Origin: Candidatus Saccharimonadota bacterium
GTDB lineage: Bacteria; Patescibacteriota; Saccharimonadia; Saccharimonadales; UBA4665
Assembly (NCBI GenBank): GCA_029288365.1
Contig: JARIHI010000003.1
Location: 62,001-126,000 of the forward strand
Direction: 5' to 3'
Length of the DNA: 64,000 nt
A model generated the notes under the pieces. The model searched no databases. It was given only the letters and a program-made list of their open reading frames with translations, and was not told the DNA's origin. Each line of letters opens with the position of its first letter. Within the stretch, counting starts at the first letter, position 1. Below, piece by piece: positions 57,301 to 64,000 of the stretch. The position numbers and the translations under genes were made by a program.

Positions 57301-57397
57301 GGCTAAATCGACCTTAATTGTGGTTATAACTTCCTCTATTGTGGTGAGCCAAAGTTAGAACCAAATTAACAGAGACGAAAGTCTCTGTTTTATTTTT
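57301..57397 (+). ncRNA. Repeated RNA-like element, copy 1
   Basis: GGCT (57301-57304), the 33-nt block 57320-57352 that contains TTATAACTTCCTCTATTGTG and ends GTGAGCCAA, and a terminator AACAGAGAC-GAAA-GTCTCTGTT (57368-57389) with T-tract to 57397. GGCT can close with the AGCC at the block end. It lies after the Mrr-like gene, same orientation. Confidence 0.65.
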
Positions 57398-57442
57398 GGG
57401 TTAACTCCATGAACCATTTTCTCGCTTTGCTATTATTAATTT

Positions 57443-58363
57443 ATGAGTAATAAACAGTGGCAAGAGTACTTTTATACAGAAGTCCAATTAGCTTGTACTG
57501 CAATTGCCATTCGAGATGACGAGGGAACTGAATTTATAGGTTCAGCAGCCTACTTAGCACCAGGTCTATTTATTACTGCAAAGCATGTCGTTGAACACCC
57601 ATTAATCAAAGTAGGCATATCGAAAGAAATATATGAAAATCGAAAGTTTGGTCAGATAGATGGAAACTATGGTACAGATAAATTTAGAATAGAAGCAGTT
57701 CAACTCTTAAAGATAGAAGAGAAAATTGCTCAGCGTTGGCCACTTGAAAAAATGCGATTTTCACATGATTTTGATTTCGCCATTTGTACTACTAGTCTCA
57801 CTGACGGCCCAATTACCGACCTGATAGACAGCTTACCAGTAATTTCAGTAAACATACATCCGATTCCATTCGAGCCAGACATTATATCGTGTGGCTTTTT
57901 TGGAAAATCAACTCATACAAATGATGCAGCCGGCACAGACAACCATGATCTAACATATCAGGGAAGAAAAGGTAAGTTAGTTAATTTTCATTTAGATACT
58001 GCATCGGTTGCGGGATCGGCGGTATATGAGGCAAATAATAAAATTGAACATATGATGAGTGGTGGACCGACCTTTAATCATGAAGGTTCAATATTAGGTG
58101 TTAATAGTGCAGGGTTAGAGCTAGTTGAAAATGGTGTTACGAACAGAACTGTAATTACTCCATTGATTAGGGCTATGTTTATGGATTTCGATTATTGGAT
58201 AGATGGATCATGGGGCAGGACTACTTTATTCGAGCTAGCCTCCAACGGTACTATTGAAGTAATTGGCTATGAACATCTTAGTCAGAATGAAAAACATATA
58301 GTATGGTCTCCTAATGCCACCTGCGATTATTGTAAAAGAGGTACTGAGTTCCATAGCCAATAG
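57443..58363 (+). CDS. Trypsin-like serine protease
   Basis: 306 residues, no signal peptide, so probably cytoplasmic. Catalytic His48 in FITAKHVVEHP, Asp in SHDFDFAICTT, and Ser in HMMSGGPTFNHEG, the last a short form of GNSGGP. A C-terminal extension holds a CDYCKRG pair. Trypsin-like proteases occur in several defence islands as effectors; here it stands alone between two copies of the repeated element. A TATTAT box (57431-57436) lies 6 nt before the ATG. Confidence 0.85.
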   Translation: MSNKQWQEYFYTEVQLACTAIAIRDDEGTEFIGSAAYLAPGLFITAKHVVEHPLIKVGISKEIYENRKFGQIDGNYGTDKFRIEAVQLLKIEEKIAQRWPLEKMRFSHDFDFAICTTSLTDGPITDLIDSLPVISVNIHPIPFEPDIISCGFFGKSTHTNDAAGTDNHDLTYQGRKGKLVNFHLDTASVAGSAVYEANNKIEHMMSGGPTFNHEGSILGVNSAGLELVENGVTNRTVITPLIRAMFMDFDYWIDGSWGRTTLFELASNGTIEVIGYEHLSQNEKHIVWSPNATCDYCKRGTEFHSQ

Positions 58364-58372
58364 TCATTTAAT

Positions 58373-58479
58373 GGCTCAATCTGACATATCCATTTTAATA
58401 GTAGTTATAACTTCCTCTATCGTGGTGAGCCAAGCCAAGAAAGACAAAGTCAGAACTGTAGATATGGTTCTGACTTTTT
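58373..58479 (+). ncRNA. Repeated RNA-like element, copy 2
   Basis: GGCTCA (58373-58378) pairs with TGAGCC of the conserved block 58401-58433; terminator AGTCAGAAC/GTTCTGACT (58448-58475) plus T-tract to 58479. It lies after the protease gene and converges with lexA. Confidence 0.65.
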
Positions 58480-58517
58480 CATACCCTAAGTAGAATTGAA
58501 ACCATCAATGGAAGCAG

Positions 58518-59123
58518 CTATACCGATCTGACTAAACCAACGAGTACACCACGGATTTCAAATTCACTTGAGTCAACAATAATCGGGTTCATCGTAGAGT
58601 TTCTTGGCAATAATGTAACTTGTCCGTTTTCATCTATGCCACCGAATTTCTTTAGCGTAGCACCGCCATTCACAATAGCTACTATTGTATCTTTTGGGCT
58701 ACTCATATAGTTTTGAGACTTAATAATAACTGTGTCGCCATTCTCAATGTTATCTTCTATCATTGAATTCCCGCAGACTTTTAGAGCGTAATGACCATGT
58801 GGTGATTTAACTAAATCGGTCGATACAAATATTGGCTCTGGGTCTTCAAGCGGTTCTATTGGCAGGCCGGCCGCGATCTCTCCAAGAAGAGGTATTCTAA
58901 TGAGCTTCGGAATGTTATGTACCCTAGTATTCCTATCTTTTCTGGAGACGCTATCGATGAGGCCTTTACTGCGAAGCGCAACAAGATGTTGATGAACGGT
59001 TGATACAGCACCAAGACCCATATGGTCGGCCATTTCTCTGAGTGAGGGGGCATAACCGTTGTGGGTCGTATACTTCTTTATGTACGAAAGTAATGCTGCT
59101 TGTTTTTCGGTAATATTACTCAT
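58518..59123 (-). CDS. lexA: LexA repressor
   Basis: SOS repressor/autoprotease of 201 residues. N-terminal winged HTH with APSLREMADHMGL and STVHQHLVALRSKG; Ala85-Gly86 cleavage site in GEIAAGLP; Ser120 in CGNSMIEDN and Lys158 in GATLKKF as the catalytic dyad. Spacing matches E. coli LexA. It lies in the island with its own operator candidate, and probably controls island damage-response genes and perhaps excision. Confidence 0.97.
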   Translation of the reverse strand: MSNITEKQAALLSYIKKYTTHNGYAPSLREMADHMGLGAVSTVHQHLVALRSKGLIDSVSRKDRNTRVHNIPKLIRIPLLGEIAAGLPIEPLEDPEPIFVSTDLVKSPHGHYALKVCGNSMIEDNIENGDTVIIKSQNYMSSPKDTIVAIVNGGATLKKFGGIDENGQVTLLPRNSTMNPIIVDSSEFEIRGVLVGLVRSV

Positions 59124-59139
59124 TTTGTATCTGTCTAGT

Positions 59140-59173
59140 ATTATAGCACAGACTGTATACCGAAAATATATAC
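59140..59173 (-). promoter_or_regulatory. lexA -10 box and candidate LexA operator
   Basis: TATAAT on the minus strand (59145-59140), and an inverted repeat GTATA-CCGAAAATA-TATAC (59155-59173) covering the -35 position. Such placement suits autorepression. The same box was not found upstream of the Y-family polymerase. Confidence 0.5.
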
Positions 59174-59181
59174 GAATATGT

Positions 59182-59210
59182 TTGACAGTAATTCTTGTGT
59201 GTCATATTAT
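59182..59210 (+). promoter_or_regulatory. Consensus promoter of the GIY-YIG/TIR operon
   Basis: TTGACA (59182-59187), exactly 17-nt spacer, TATTAT (59205-59210). It is back to back with lexA and 9 nt from the operator candidate, so LexA could influence it. Confidence 0.8.
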
Positions 59211-59286
59211 AGTTGTAATCCAGATCCCTCGTATACTGAGAGACTAACGCGGGAGCAGGTGTTAATCATTTATAAGAGAGGGAAAT

Positions 59287-59601
59287 ATGACACTCAGAAC
59301 TACTACGCATCTCGGCAATCACTTATTCGCCGGTCCACACACAACTAACGGTACGCTTCCGTCTATATCCGGCGTATACATAATCACAACCCTAGCCCCG
59401 AATCAGCAGCACAGCGTTATAGATGTTGGTGAGTCAGAGAATGTACGTGAGCGTATCTCAAGCCATGACCGCACTAGTCAGTGGCAAGGAGCGCAACAAA
59501 ATGGGCTATACGCTTGGGTGTTGGCAGCAGAGGAAGCCTCTCGTATGTTAATAGAGCGGGCGCACCGCCTGGCTTATAACCCCGTCTGTGGAGTACGTTA
59601 G
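59287..59601 (+). CDS. GIY-YIG-like nuclease domain protein
   Basis: 104 residues. The GIY-YIG fold is suggested by SGVYIITTL (first strand), VIDVGESENVRERISSH (the YIG-equivalent plus catalytic Arg) and MLIERAHRLAYNPVCG (Glu helix). The Tyr/Gly of the second motif is altered (DVG), so activity is uncertain. GAGAGGGAAAT precedes the ATG. It is 2 nt from the TIR gene, so the pair is one operon. Confidence 0.7.
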   Translation: MTLRTTTHLGNHLFAGPHTTNGTLPSISGVYIITTLAPNQQHSVIDVGESENVRERISSHDRTSQWQGAQQNGLYAWVLAAEEASRMLIERAHRLAYNPVCGVR

Positions 59602-59603
59602 CC

Positions 59604-60323
59604 ATGGCAAGATGCACAGCGCCCTATCAAGGACATCGCACATCAAGTGGAAGGGCCAGCTGTCCAGCTTGCGGAGGCCGTGGTCGTTACGGTGGTTATA
59701 GCTCTTATTCTTATCCAAGCTACCGAACGTCTTACGCTTCTCCAAGCTCTGGCTACTCAGGTGGGGGCTCTAGCTCTGCGAGCAGAGGCAGCAGCAGGTC
59801 TATGAAGCCTAGATGGTCAAGTCCTAGTTCGGGCGCTTACTATACCCCGGAAGAAATTAGAACCCTTGAACCCGTTCGCAAAAACTATGAAGAGCGCATG
59901 GTAAAGCCCGATCTTCGAGATGTCTTCCTTTGCCATGCCTGGGATGATCGAAGTGGCGTAGCAAAAGAGCTCCATGACATACTAGAGGCAAAAGGTGCAT
60001 CTGTTTGGTTTAGCGAAAAAGACGTAGCATTAGGCTCCCTATTACTCAGGGAAATTGACAAAGGTCTAGCCAATTCACGAATAGGAATCGTTCTGGTTAC
60101 ACCAGCATTCCTAAGACGAGTTGCTGGAGCTGGCATTGCCGATAAAGAGCTCGCAGCATTATTAGCACGGGATCTACTTATCCCAGTTGTTCACGACACA
60201 ACTTTTGAAGAGCTTCGTGATGTAAGCCCACTGCTTGGCTCAAGGAGCGGGCTAAGCACAACGGAAGAATCATTAGCTGATGTTGCGCTTAAGATAGCTG
60301 AGCTAGTAAGCAATACCCAATAA
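59604..60323 (+). CDS. TIR-domain protein with zinc-binding and low-complexity N-terminus
   Basis: 239 residues. N-terminus CTAPYQGHRTSSGRASCPAC could bind zinc; then about 45 Ser/Gly/Tyr-rich residues; then a TIR domain (about 105-239) with RDVFLCHAWDD, KGASVWFSEKDV, IGIVLVTPAFLRR and ADKELAALLA, where the Glu aligns with the NAD-cleaving residue of active TIRs. A likely NADase effector of an immune pair with the GIY-YIG gene. Start ATG 59604, no ribosome site needed if coupled. Confidence 0.88.
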   Translation: MARCTAPYQGHRTSSGRASCPACGGRGRYGGYSSYSYPSYRTSYASPSSGYSGGGSSSASRGSSRSMKPRWSSPSSGAYYTPEEIRTLEPVRKNYEERMVKPDLRDVFLCHAWDDRSGVAKELHDILEAKGASVWFSEKDVALGSLLLREIDKGLANSRIGIVLVTPAFLRRVAGAGIADKELAALLARDLLIPVVHDTTFEELRDVSPLLGSRSGLSTTEESLADVALKIAELVSNTQ

Positions 60324-60336
60324 ATCATAGAGATAA

Positions 60337-60443
60337 GGCTGAGTCCTGTTTGATTGTAGTTACAACTTCCTCTATCGTGCTGAGCCAAGATCATATATTA
60401 CAGAGAATCCACTAAGCATATAAGCTGGTGGATTCTTATTTTT
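60337..60443 (+). ncRNA. Repeated RNA-like element, copy 3
   Basis: GGCT (60337-60340), conserved block 60356-60388, terminator AGAATCCAC/GTGGATTCT (60404-60436) and T-rich tail. Four positions of the 33-nt block vary among the three copies. It lies after the TIR gene. Confidence 0.65.
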
Positions 60444-60483
60444 GCTATCATTAATTAGGCATGACAAAAAATGACAAAAAAAA

Positions 60484-61179
60484 ATGAGTGTAGCCGATGA
60501 ATATAAAGAGCGAACCGCCAAAATATTCGATGAACTCGGCAAATGTCTTGAGGGGCAGTTTAGAGACCTCGATAATCCGAATGATTACTACAAATCTCTG
60601 ATGGGGCTGAACTATATTATCCAGCAGAATGTCTATCACATACTCAGTGATTTCAATATGAAGTATAGAACCTATCAGACGGCAAGCTCTGTAAGACTTG
60701 TGTTCGAGTGTGTAGCTGATGCGACATATCTGCAAAAGAACACTACTGAATCTGTCGAGTACTATAGTGCTCAACAGAAAATCCAAACAGATCTAAAAGC
60801 AGCAATTTCTCATGCAGATAAATGGAAGGTGTTTAAAAAGGGTGACATAAATACATATGGCAGTCTCGACAAAAAAACACTTTCACGAATAAAAGGTGCG
60901 TATGGCAGTGATGGTCTAGGCGCTTACAATTTCCTATGCTTCTATACCCATCCAAATATTGCAGGTGCTTTTTGGCACAAGGTAGACGAAGAAAAGGGAT
61001 ATATAAACCTATACTTAATTGAAATATTAAATGGAGCAGTCCTACAGTGGCTTACTGTATTGAATAACAGTATGCTCCCTGACTTCAATGGCGCAGAATG
61101 GTCGGGGTGTCTTGGAGAAGTTTACGGCACTACGTTAGCCAGGATAAACAATGGAAAAGAGCAAAAAACAGGAATGTAA
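60484..61179 (+). CDS. Hypothetical helical protein (DUF5677-like)
   Basis: 231 residues, mainly helical, with CFYTHPNIAGAFWHK resembling DUF5677-type proteins often found in defence loci. The start is unclear: the TATCAT box (60446-60451) would make an mRNA beginning near ATG 60461, which is out of frame and ends after 8 codons at a run of nine As. ATG 60484 gives the full frame without a ribosome site; slippage in the A run would join the two. Confidence 0.6.
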   Translation: MSVADEYKERTAKIFDELGKCLEGQFRDLDNPNDYYKSLMGLNYIIQQNVYHILSDFNMKYRTYQTASSVRLVFECVADATYLQKNTTESVEYYSAQQKIQTDLKAAISHADKWKVFKKGDINTYGSLDKKTLSRIKGAYGSDGLGAYNFLCFYTHPNIAGAFWHKVDEEKGYINLYLIEILNGAVLQWLTVLNNSMLPDFNGAEWSGCLGEVYGTTLARINNGKEQKTGM

Positions 61180-61255
61180 ACATCCAGTAAAGTTCGTGAG
61201 CGATATGGGAAGCAAGATCTTGTAAAATATTACATTTTGTGGTATTTTATGTTGA

Positions 61256-62209
61256 ATGGGTCGTGTTTTCCAATATTCTGAAATTGAGGCGGGCTTAGTA
61301 CCTGAATTAGCTGACTTTCAGGCTGCTGCTGACGCCTTTAGCGCGCAGTGCTCTGATGCTATAGAACAGGGACATATTGATGGTGCTTTCATATACGGCT
61401 CAGTAGCAGGCATGCTTAATGCCAGTGCACGAGCAATACCAAATCGACGAAGCGACATGGATTGCTTCATTGTTATCACAGACTATGACACTGCGTCACT
61501 CGCTACGCTAAGAGGAATCGCTAGATCTGTTGAAGATGCTAGTAATCAAACAGTTGTGGCGCAGCCAATTGTATATCGACGGGATCAGTTAGCAAACGGT
61601 CACATTCCAGGTGCACACGAAATGGACCCAATGTTTGGGACAGATTTAACGGGTAGCGGACGCTTTGTTATAGGCGAAGACCCGGCTGAGTACATGCGAT
61701 TCCCAAATATACCTCTTTTCGATGCATACAACTCTTTTGTCGCGCAAAAGAGACGCAAACTTCATAATGGTCTCGCGCAAGAACCTGAAACCGAAGAAGG
61801 CGTCCGCACCGTACAAAGATTTTTAGAACTACCTGTATCTATGGGTCGCAAAGCTGTACAAGCATTGATTCTGGAAGAGCAGTGTGATGAAGATGGTTTT
61901 TGGGCTGCCGACAAAAAACAGGTGCTCGAAATGACAATCCAGGCCTTATTTTCCGGCGAAGATCATCCTGCCAAGCTTATGGAAAGGATCCTGGGCTATG
62001 ACAAGCAATATAACGACTTATTAAGCCAGGCACTCTCAGGCCAGCTCACCCAGGCGGAATACACCGCGGCCTTAAGGAATCTGGCCGATTACAAAACAGG
62101 CATTGAATGGCTGGACTACGTTCACAAAGCAATTAGTATGAAACTCGGTAATCCCGAAGACGTAGTACGGCCATGGTCCCAACGTACACCTACTAGTGAG
62201 ACCGTATAA
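61256..62209 (+). CDS. Nucleotidyltransferase-fold protein
   Basis: 317 residues. Pol-beta-type signature: FIYGSVAGML followed by NRRSDMDCFIVI (GS plus DxD). The C-terminal part is helical (TVQRFLELPVSMGRKAVQAL). Could be a nucleotidyl-transferring enzyme on a small molecule or tRNA; no partner gene visible. Composition is closer to the chromosome than to the AT-rich island. Confidence 0.72.
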   Translation: MGRVFQYSEIEAGLVPELADFQAAADAFSAQCSDAIEQGHIDGAFIYGSVAGMLNASARAIPNRRSDMDCFIVITDYDTASLATLRGIARSVEDASNQTVVAQPIVYRRDQLANGHIPGAHEMDPMFGTDLTGSGRFVIGEDPAEYMRFPNIPLFDAYNSFVAQKRRKLHNGLAQEPETEEGVRTVQRFLELPVSMGRKAVQALILEEQCDEDGFWAADKKQVLEMTIQALFSGEDHPAKLMERILGYDKQYNDLLSQALSGQLTQAEYTAALRNLADYKTGIEWLDYVHKAISMKLGNPEDVVRPWSQRTPTSETV

Positions 62210-62340
62210 CTACCTTATTAATTTGAGATTATGCCTACTAAATCGCGGCGGTTTTTTTATAATAAATGAATAAATGTGCTTGCAATATTTTATAAAATAT
62301 ACTATAATTATATAGCTGAATATCCAATTGGGTCTATGCC

Positions 62341-63119
62341 CACAGAGCGGAAGGATTCACAAATGAGCCTCTCCAGCACAGTCTGGGAGCGTGAAAACGA
62401 CTACGCCTATCACGCCATGAGCAAGAACCTGTATGCCTTCGCGGTGTGCGTGTTCACGTTCCTCGGCATCGGCGCGAGTCTCGCAGCCTCCATCGTCTCA
62501 CATGACTGGAAGCTCGAGACCACGTGGGATCTCGTCTGGCTGTTCCTGCCGACCTTCGTGGTCGCGATCACCGGCTGCATCATCGCCATGAAGAGCGACA
62601 ACCCCCTCGTCTCGATGCTCGGCTACGCGATGGTCGCGATCCCGTTCGGGCTGATGCTCGGACCAGTGCTCGCGGAGTACACCACGGCCAGCATCGTCAA
62701 AGTCCTGGTCATCACCACGGCCATCGTCGCCATCTTCGGCGTCGTCGGCGCAGTGATCCCGGACAATCTCGAGGGCCTCGGTTCGTGGGTCTCCGGCGCG
62801 CTGCTGATCCTCCTCCTGGGCTACTTCTTCGTCCCCATCGCACACTTCTTCGGTGTCGAGACGGTGACGGCGCTGTCGGTCCTGGACTGGGTCGGGATCG
62901 TGCTGTTCTGTGGGATCGTCGTGTTCGACTGGAACCGAGCGATGCACCTGCCGCGGACCCTCGACAACGCCATCGACTCGGCGCTCGCGGTGTACCTCGA
63001 CTGGTTCAACATCTTCATCCGGCTCCTCTCGATCATGGGCAACTCCAGCTCTAGCTCGAGTGACTAGGGATAGGAAGCTCCAGGAGGGGGAAAGACTTGA
63101 GTGCAGTTTTGCTCTCGTC
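62341..63119. repeat. GC-rich cassette F with weak inverted ends
   Basis: CACAGAGCGGAAGG at 62341-62354 resembles cassette E's right end, and a gapped match (GACGAGAGCAAAA, minus strand) lies at 63107-63119. The body has by far the highest GC of the window. Confidence 0.4.
62363..63067 (+). CDS. BAX inhibitor-1 (YccA)-like membrane protein, very GC-rich
   Basis: 234 residues, about seven helices. The C-terminal signature FDWNRAMHLPRTLDNAIDSA followed by YLDWFNIFIRLLSIMG is typical of the BI-1/YccA family (Ca2+ leak or protease-modulating membrane proteins). Start ATG 62363, with GGAAGGA upstream. Third codon positions are almost all G or C, unlike the flanking genes; this also explains long spurious frames on both strands. 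Strong sign of recent acquisition from a high-GC donor, or cassette origin. Confidence 0.85.
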   Translation: MSLSSTVWERENDYAYHAMSKNLYAFAVCVFTFLGIGASLAASIVSHDWKLETTWDLVWLFLPTFVVAITGCIIAMKSDNPLVSMLGYAMVAIPFGLMLGPVLAEYTTASIVKVLVITTAIVAIFGVVGAVIPDNLEGLGSWVSGALLILLLGYFFVPIAHFFGVETVTALSVLDWVGIVLFCGIVVFDWNRAMHLPRTLDNAIDSALAVYLDWFNIFIRLLSIMGNSSSSSSD

Positions 63120-63133
63120 CGAACCCTTCCTGG

Positions 63134-63176
63134 CAGTCCCTAAACATACTATGAGGAATAGTATGTTTAGGGACTG
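63134..63176. repeat. Perfect 19-bp palindromic stem after cassette F
   Basis: CAGTCCCTAAACATACTAT and its exact complement ATAGTATGTTTAGGGACTG, with a 5-nt loop. No T-tract follows on the plus strand. It may be a terminator, a recombination hairpin or a miniature element end. Confidence 0.75.
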
Positions 63177-63253
63177 AAATTTATAGAAAATTTAAAGCAC
63201 GCCTGGTGGGCCAATGTTTGTTAAATACCACAATTTGATGGTATTTTTATTTT

Positions 63254-64000
63254 ATGAAAATCCTTGGACAAGGCCATACGGGAGTAGTGGTCGCAGACAC
63301 TCCACATACTGTTAAAAAATTCTACGTATCCAAGCCTTATGCCGCTGAAGAACAAGCAAGTCTCGCTTTCCTTGGAGAAATGCAAGACCAAGGCTTCAGT
63401 ATAGGCTGTACAATCCCAAAGCTAGTAGAAGTCGTAGGTAAAGGAGAATGGACAATACGCGACAAAGTATATACCTACTCCAACCGCATGGAACGTGTTC
63501 CTGGTACTTGTGCCCACCTCTCAGTTGCTAGTTTCACTGAAAAACAAATAAAAGTACTTGGCCAAGCTTTAGGTGCTATCGGGTTTGCTATGCATTCGCA
63601 ATCCAAAGCCTATATAGCTATCTATAAGTCTCGATTTGGCGAGGAAGATAACCCTCTCTTGGTGCATATTGTCAAAGATAAAGTCGCACAAATCTTACGC
63701 GAAGAAACTGACCAGAGTATTACTGAACGAGTAAAAGCGGCCTCTGACTATCTGCAAAAACGCTGTCGATCACTTGTAGCTGAAAATACTCTCAGTCACC
63801 TGGATTTTACTTTATCGAACACGCAAATTGACGACAACACACAGGTTATGGGTATCGTTGACTGGGGTGGTTTCGGACTAACACATCCTTCGCTTAGCCT
63901 ATATCAGTTGGCTATTTACCCCATATGGCCACATTTTAAGCAGCAGTACCAGCAACAAGGAGCAACAATACGTGAAGATATCGTCTACGCCGCAGCCGCT
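63254..64000 (+). CDS. Phosphotransferase (APH/choline kinase-like), 3' partial
   Basis: Kinase-fold protein cut by the window end after 249 codons. Catalytic loop SHLDFTLSN and metal-binding IVDWGGFGLTHPS are those of aminoglycoside or choline phosphotransferases. N-terminal QGHTGVVVAD resembles the glycine-rich loop. The hairpin TACCA-caatttga-TGGTA lies just upstream. Substrate not inferable. Confidence 0.82.
   Translation, partial: MKILGQGHTGVVVADTPHTVKKFYVSKPYAAEEQASLAFLGEMQDQGFSIGCTIPKLVEVVGKGEWTIRDKVYTYSNRMERVPGTCAHLSVASFTEKQIKVLGQALGAIGFAMHSQSKAYIAIYKSRFGEEDNPLLVHIVKDKVAQILREETDQSITERVKAASDYLQKRCRSLVAENTLSHLDFTLSNTQIDDNTQVMGIVDWGGFGLTHPSLSLYQLAIYPIWPHFKQQYQQQGATIREDIVYAAAA

Larger units (their letters stand above)
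40757..61179. mobile_element. Genomic island integrated at tRNA-Asn (right end not located)
   Basis: The left edge is the tRNA-Asn 3' end with a large serine recombinase. Content is typical of an island: SSB-tail and HTH proteins, damage-tolerance genes, a defence operon, protease, LexA, TIR. I found no second copy of the tRNA 3' sequence further right, so the right boundary is a guess placed after the last island-like gene. Confidence 0.5.

Noticed and set aside
59847-59856. CCCCGGA match to the tRNA acceptor as possible attR
   Set aside because: Only 7 bases and inside the TIR coding sequence; expected by chance.
57301-60443. CRISPR-like reading of the three repeats
   Set aside because: Only three copies 1-2 kb apart, with genes between them and terminators in each; no array and no cas genes.
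62498-63054. Long frames on both strands inside the BAX-inhibitor-like gene
   Set aside because: They arise from very high GC, have Arg/His/Asp-rich unnatural composition, and the membrane-protein frame clearly explains the DNA.

Overview
The window looks like a piece of a Candidatus Saccharibacteria (TM7, Patescibacteria/CPR) chromosome of medium-low GC. The evidence is the gene set: a compact F1Fo ATP synthase operon, a cytochrome bo-type quinol oxidase operon next to a single-subunit NADH dehydrogenase and a D-lactate/glycolate-type FAD dehydrogenase, SmpB, an LCP wall protein and a lytic transglycosylase. UGA is used as a stop, so this is not a code-25 lineage. Many chromosomal genes have a -10 box only 4-11 nt before the start codon, so their mRNAs are probably leaderless. 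No rRNA and no CRISPR array were seen.

Layout. 1-9.1 kb: solute-binding protein (cut by the window edge), nucleotidyltransferase, lytic transglycosylase, LCP protein, K+ channel, SOD, ABC exporter. 10.9-19.5 kb: aerobic respiration (cyoABCDE, FAD dehydrogenase, NDH-2). 19.5-25 kb: a kinase broken by an amber codon, a UvrD-like helicase-nuclease, an aquaporin. 26-33.1 kb: atp operon on the minus strand, with an extra 72-aa gene between gamma and beta and a long hairpin between c and b. 33-40.5 kb: small metabolic genes, a glycosyltransferase, two paralogous glycosidase-like genes, smpB. 40.7-about 61 kb: a genomic island entered at tRNA-Asn through a large serine recombinase. It carries an SSB-tail protein, a Y-family polymerase, an SRAP protein, a six-gene defence operon (GHKL ATPase, Z1 helicase, DUF4420-type nuclease, AIPR protein, C5 methyltransferase, Mrr-like nuclease; Mza-like), a trypsin-like protease, LexA, and a GIY-YIG plus TIR pair. 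61-64 kb: nucleotidyltransferase-fold protein, BAX-inhibitor-like membrane protein, phosphotransferase (cut by the window edge).

Two patterns are not explained by ordinary annotation. (1) Six small GC-rich gene cassettes (about 2.9-3.6, 10.3-10.8, 16.0-16.4, 37.4-37.8, 38.8-39.2 and 62.3-63.1 kb) encode mostly small membrane or secreted proteins. Most have strong Shine-Dalgarno sites, unlike many neighbours. Four are bounded by 12-16 bp inverted repeats, three of which share a GRCAGARY core; the other two show weak versions. (2) In the island, three genes are each followed, in the same orientation, by a roughly 100-nt element: a GGCT/AGCC closing pair, a 33-nt block with 29 invariant positions that contains CTTCCTCTAT, and a Rho-independent terminator whose stem sequence differs in every copy. 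This is a candidate small-RNA or 3'-end element family.

In function, NDH-2 and the FAD dehydrogenase would feed electrons to quinone, CyoABCD would reduce O2 and pump protons, CyoE would make haem O, and the ATP synthase would use the gradient. The island supplies integration, DNA-damage tolerance and anti-phage functions, probably in part under its own LexA.
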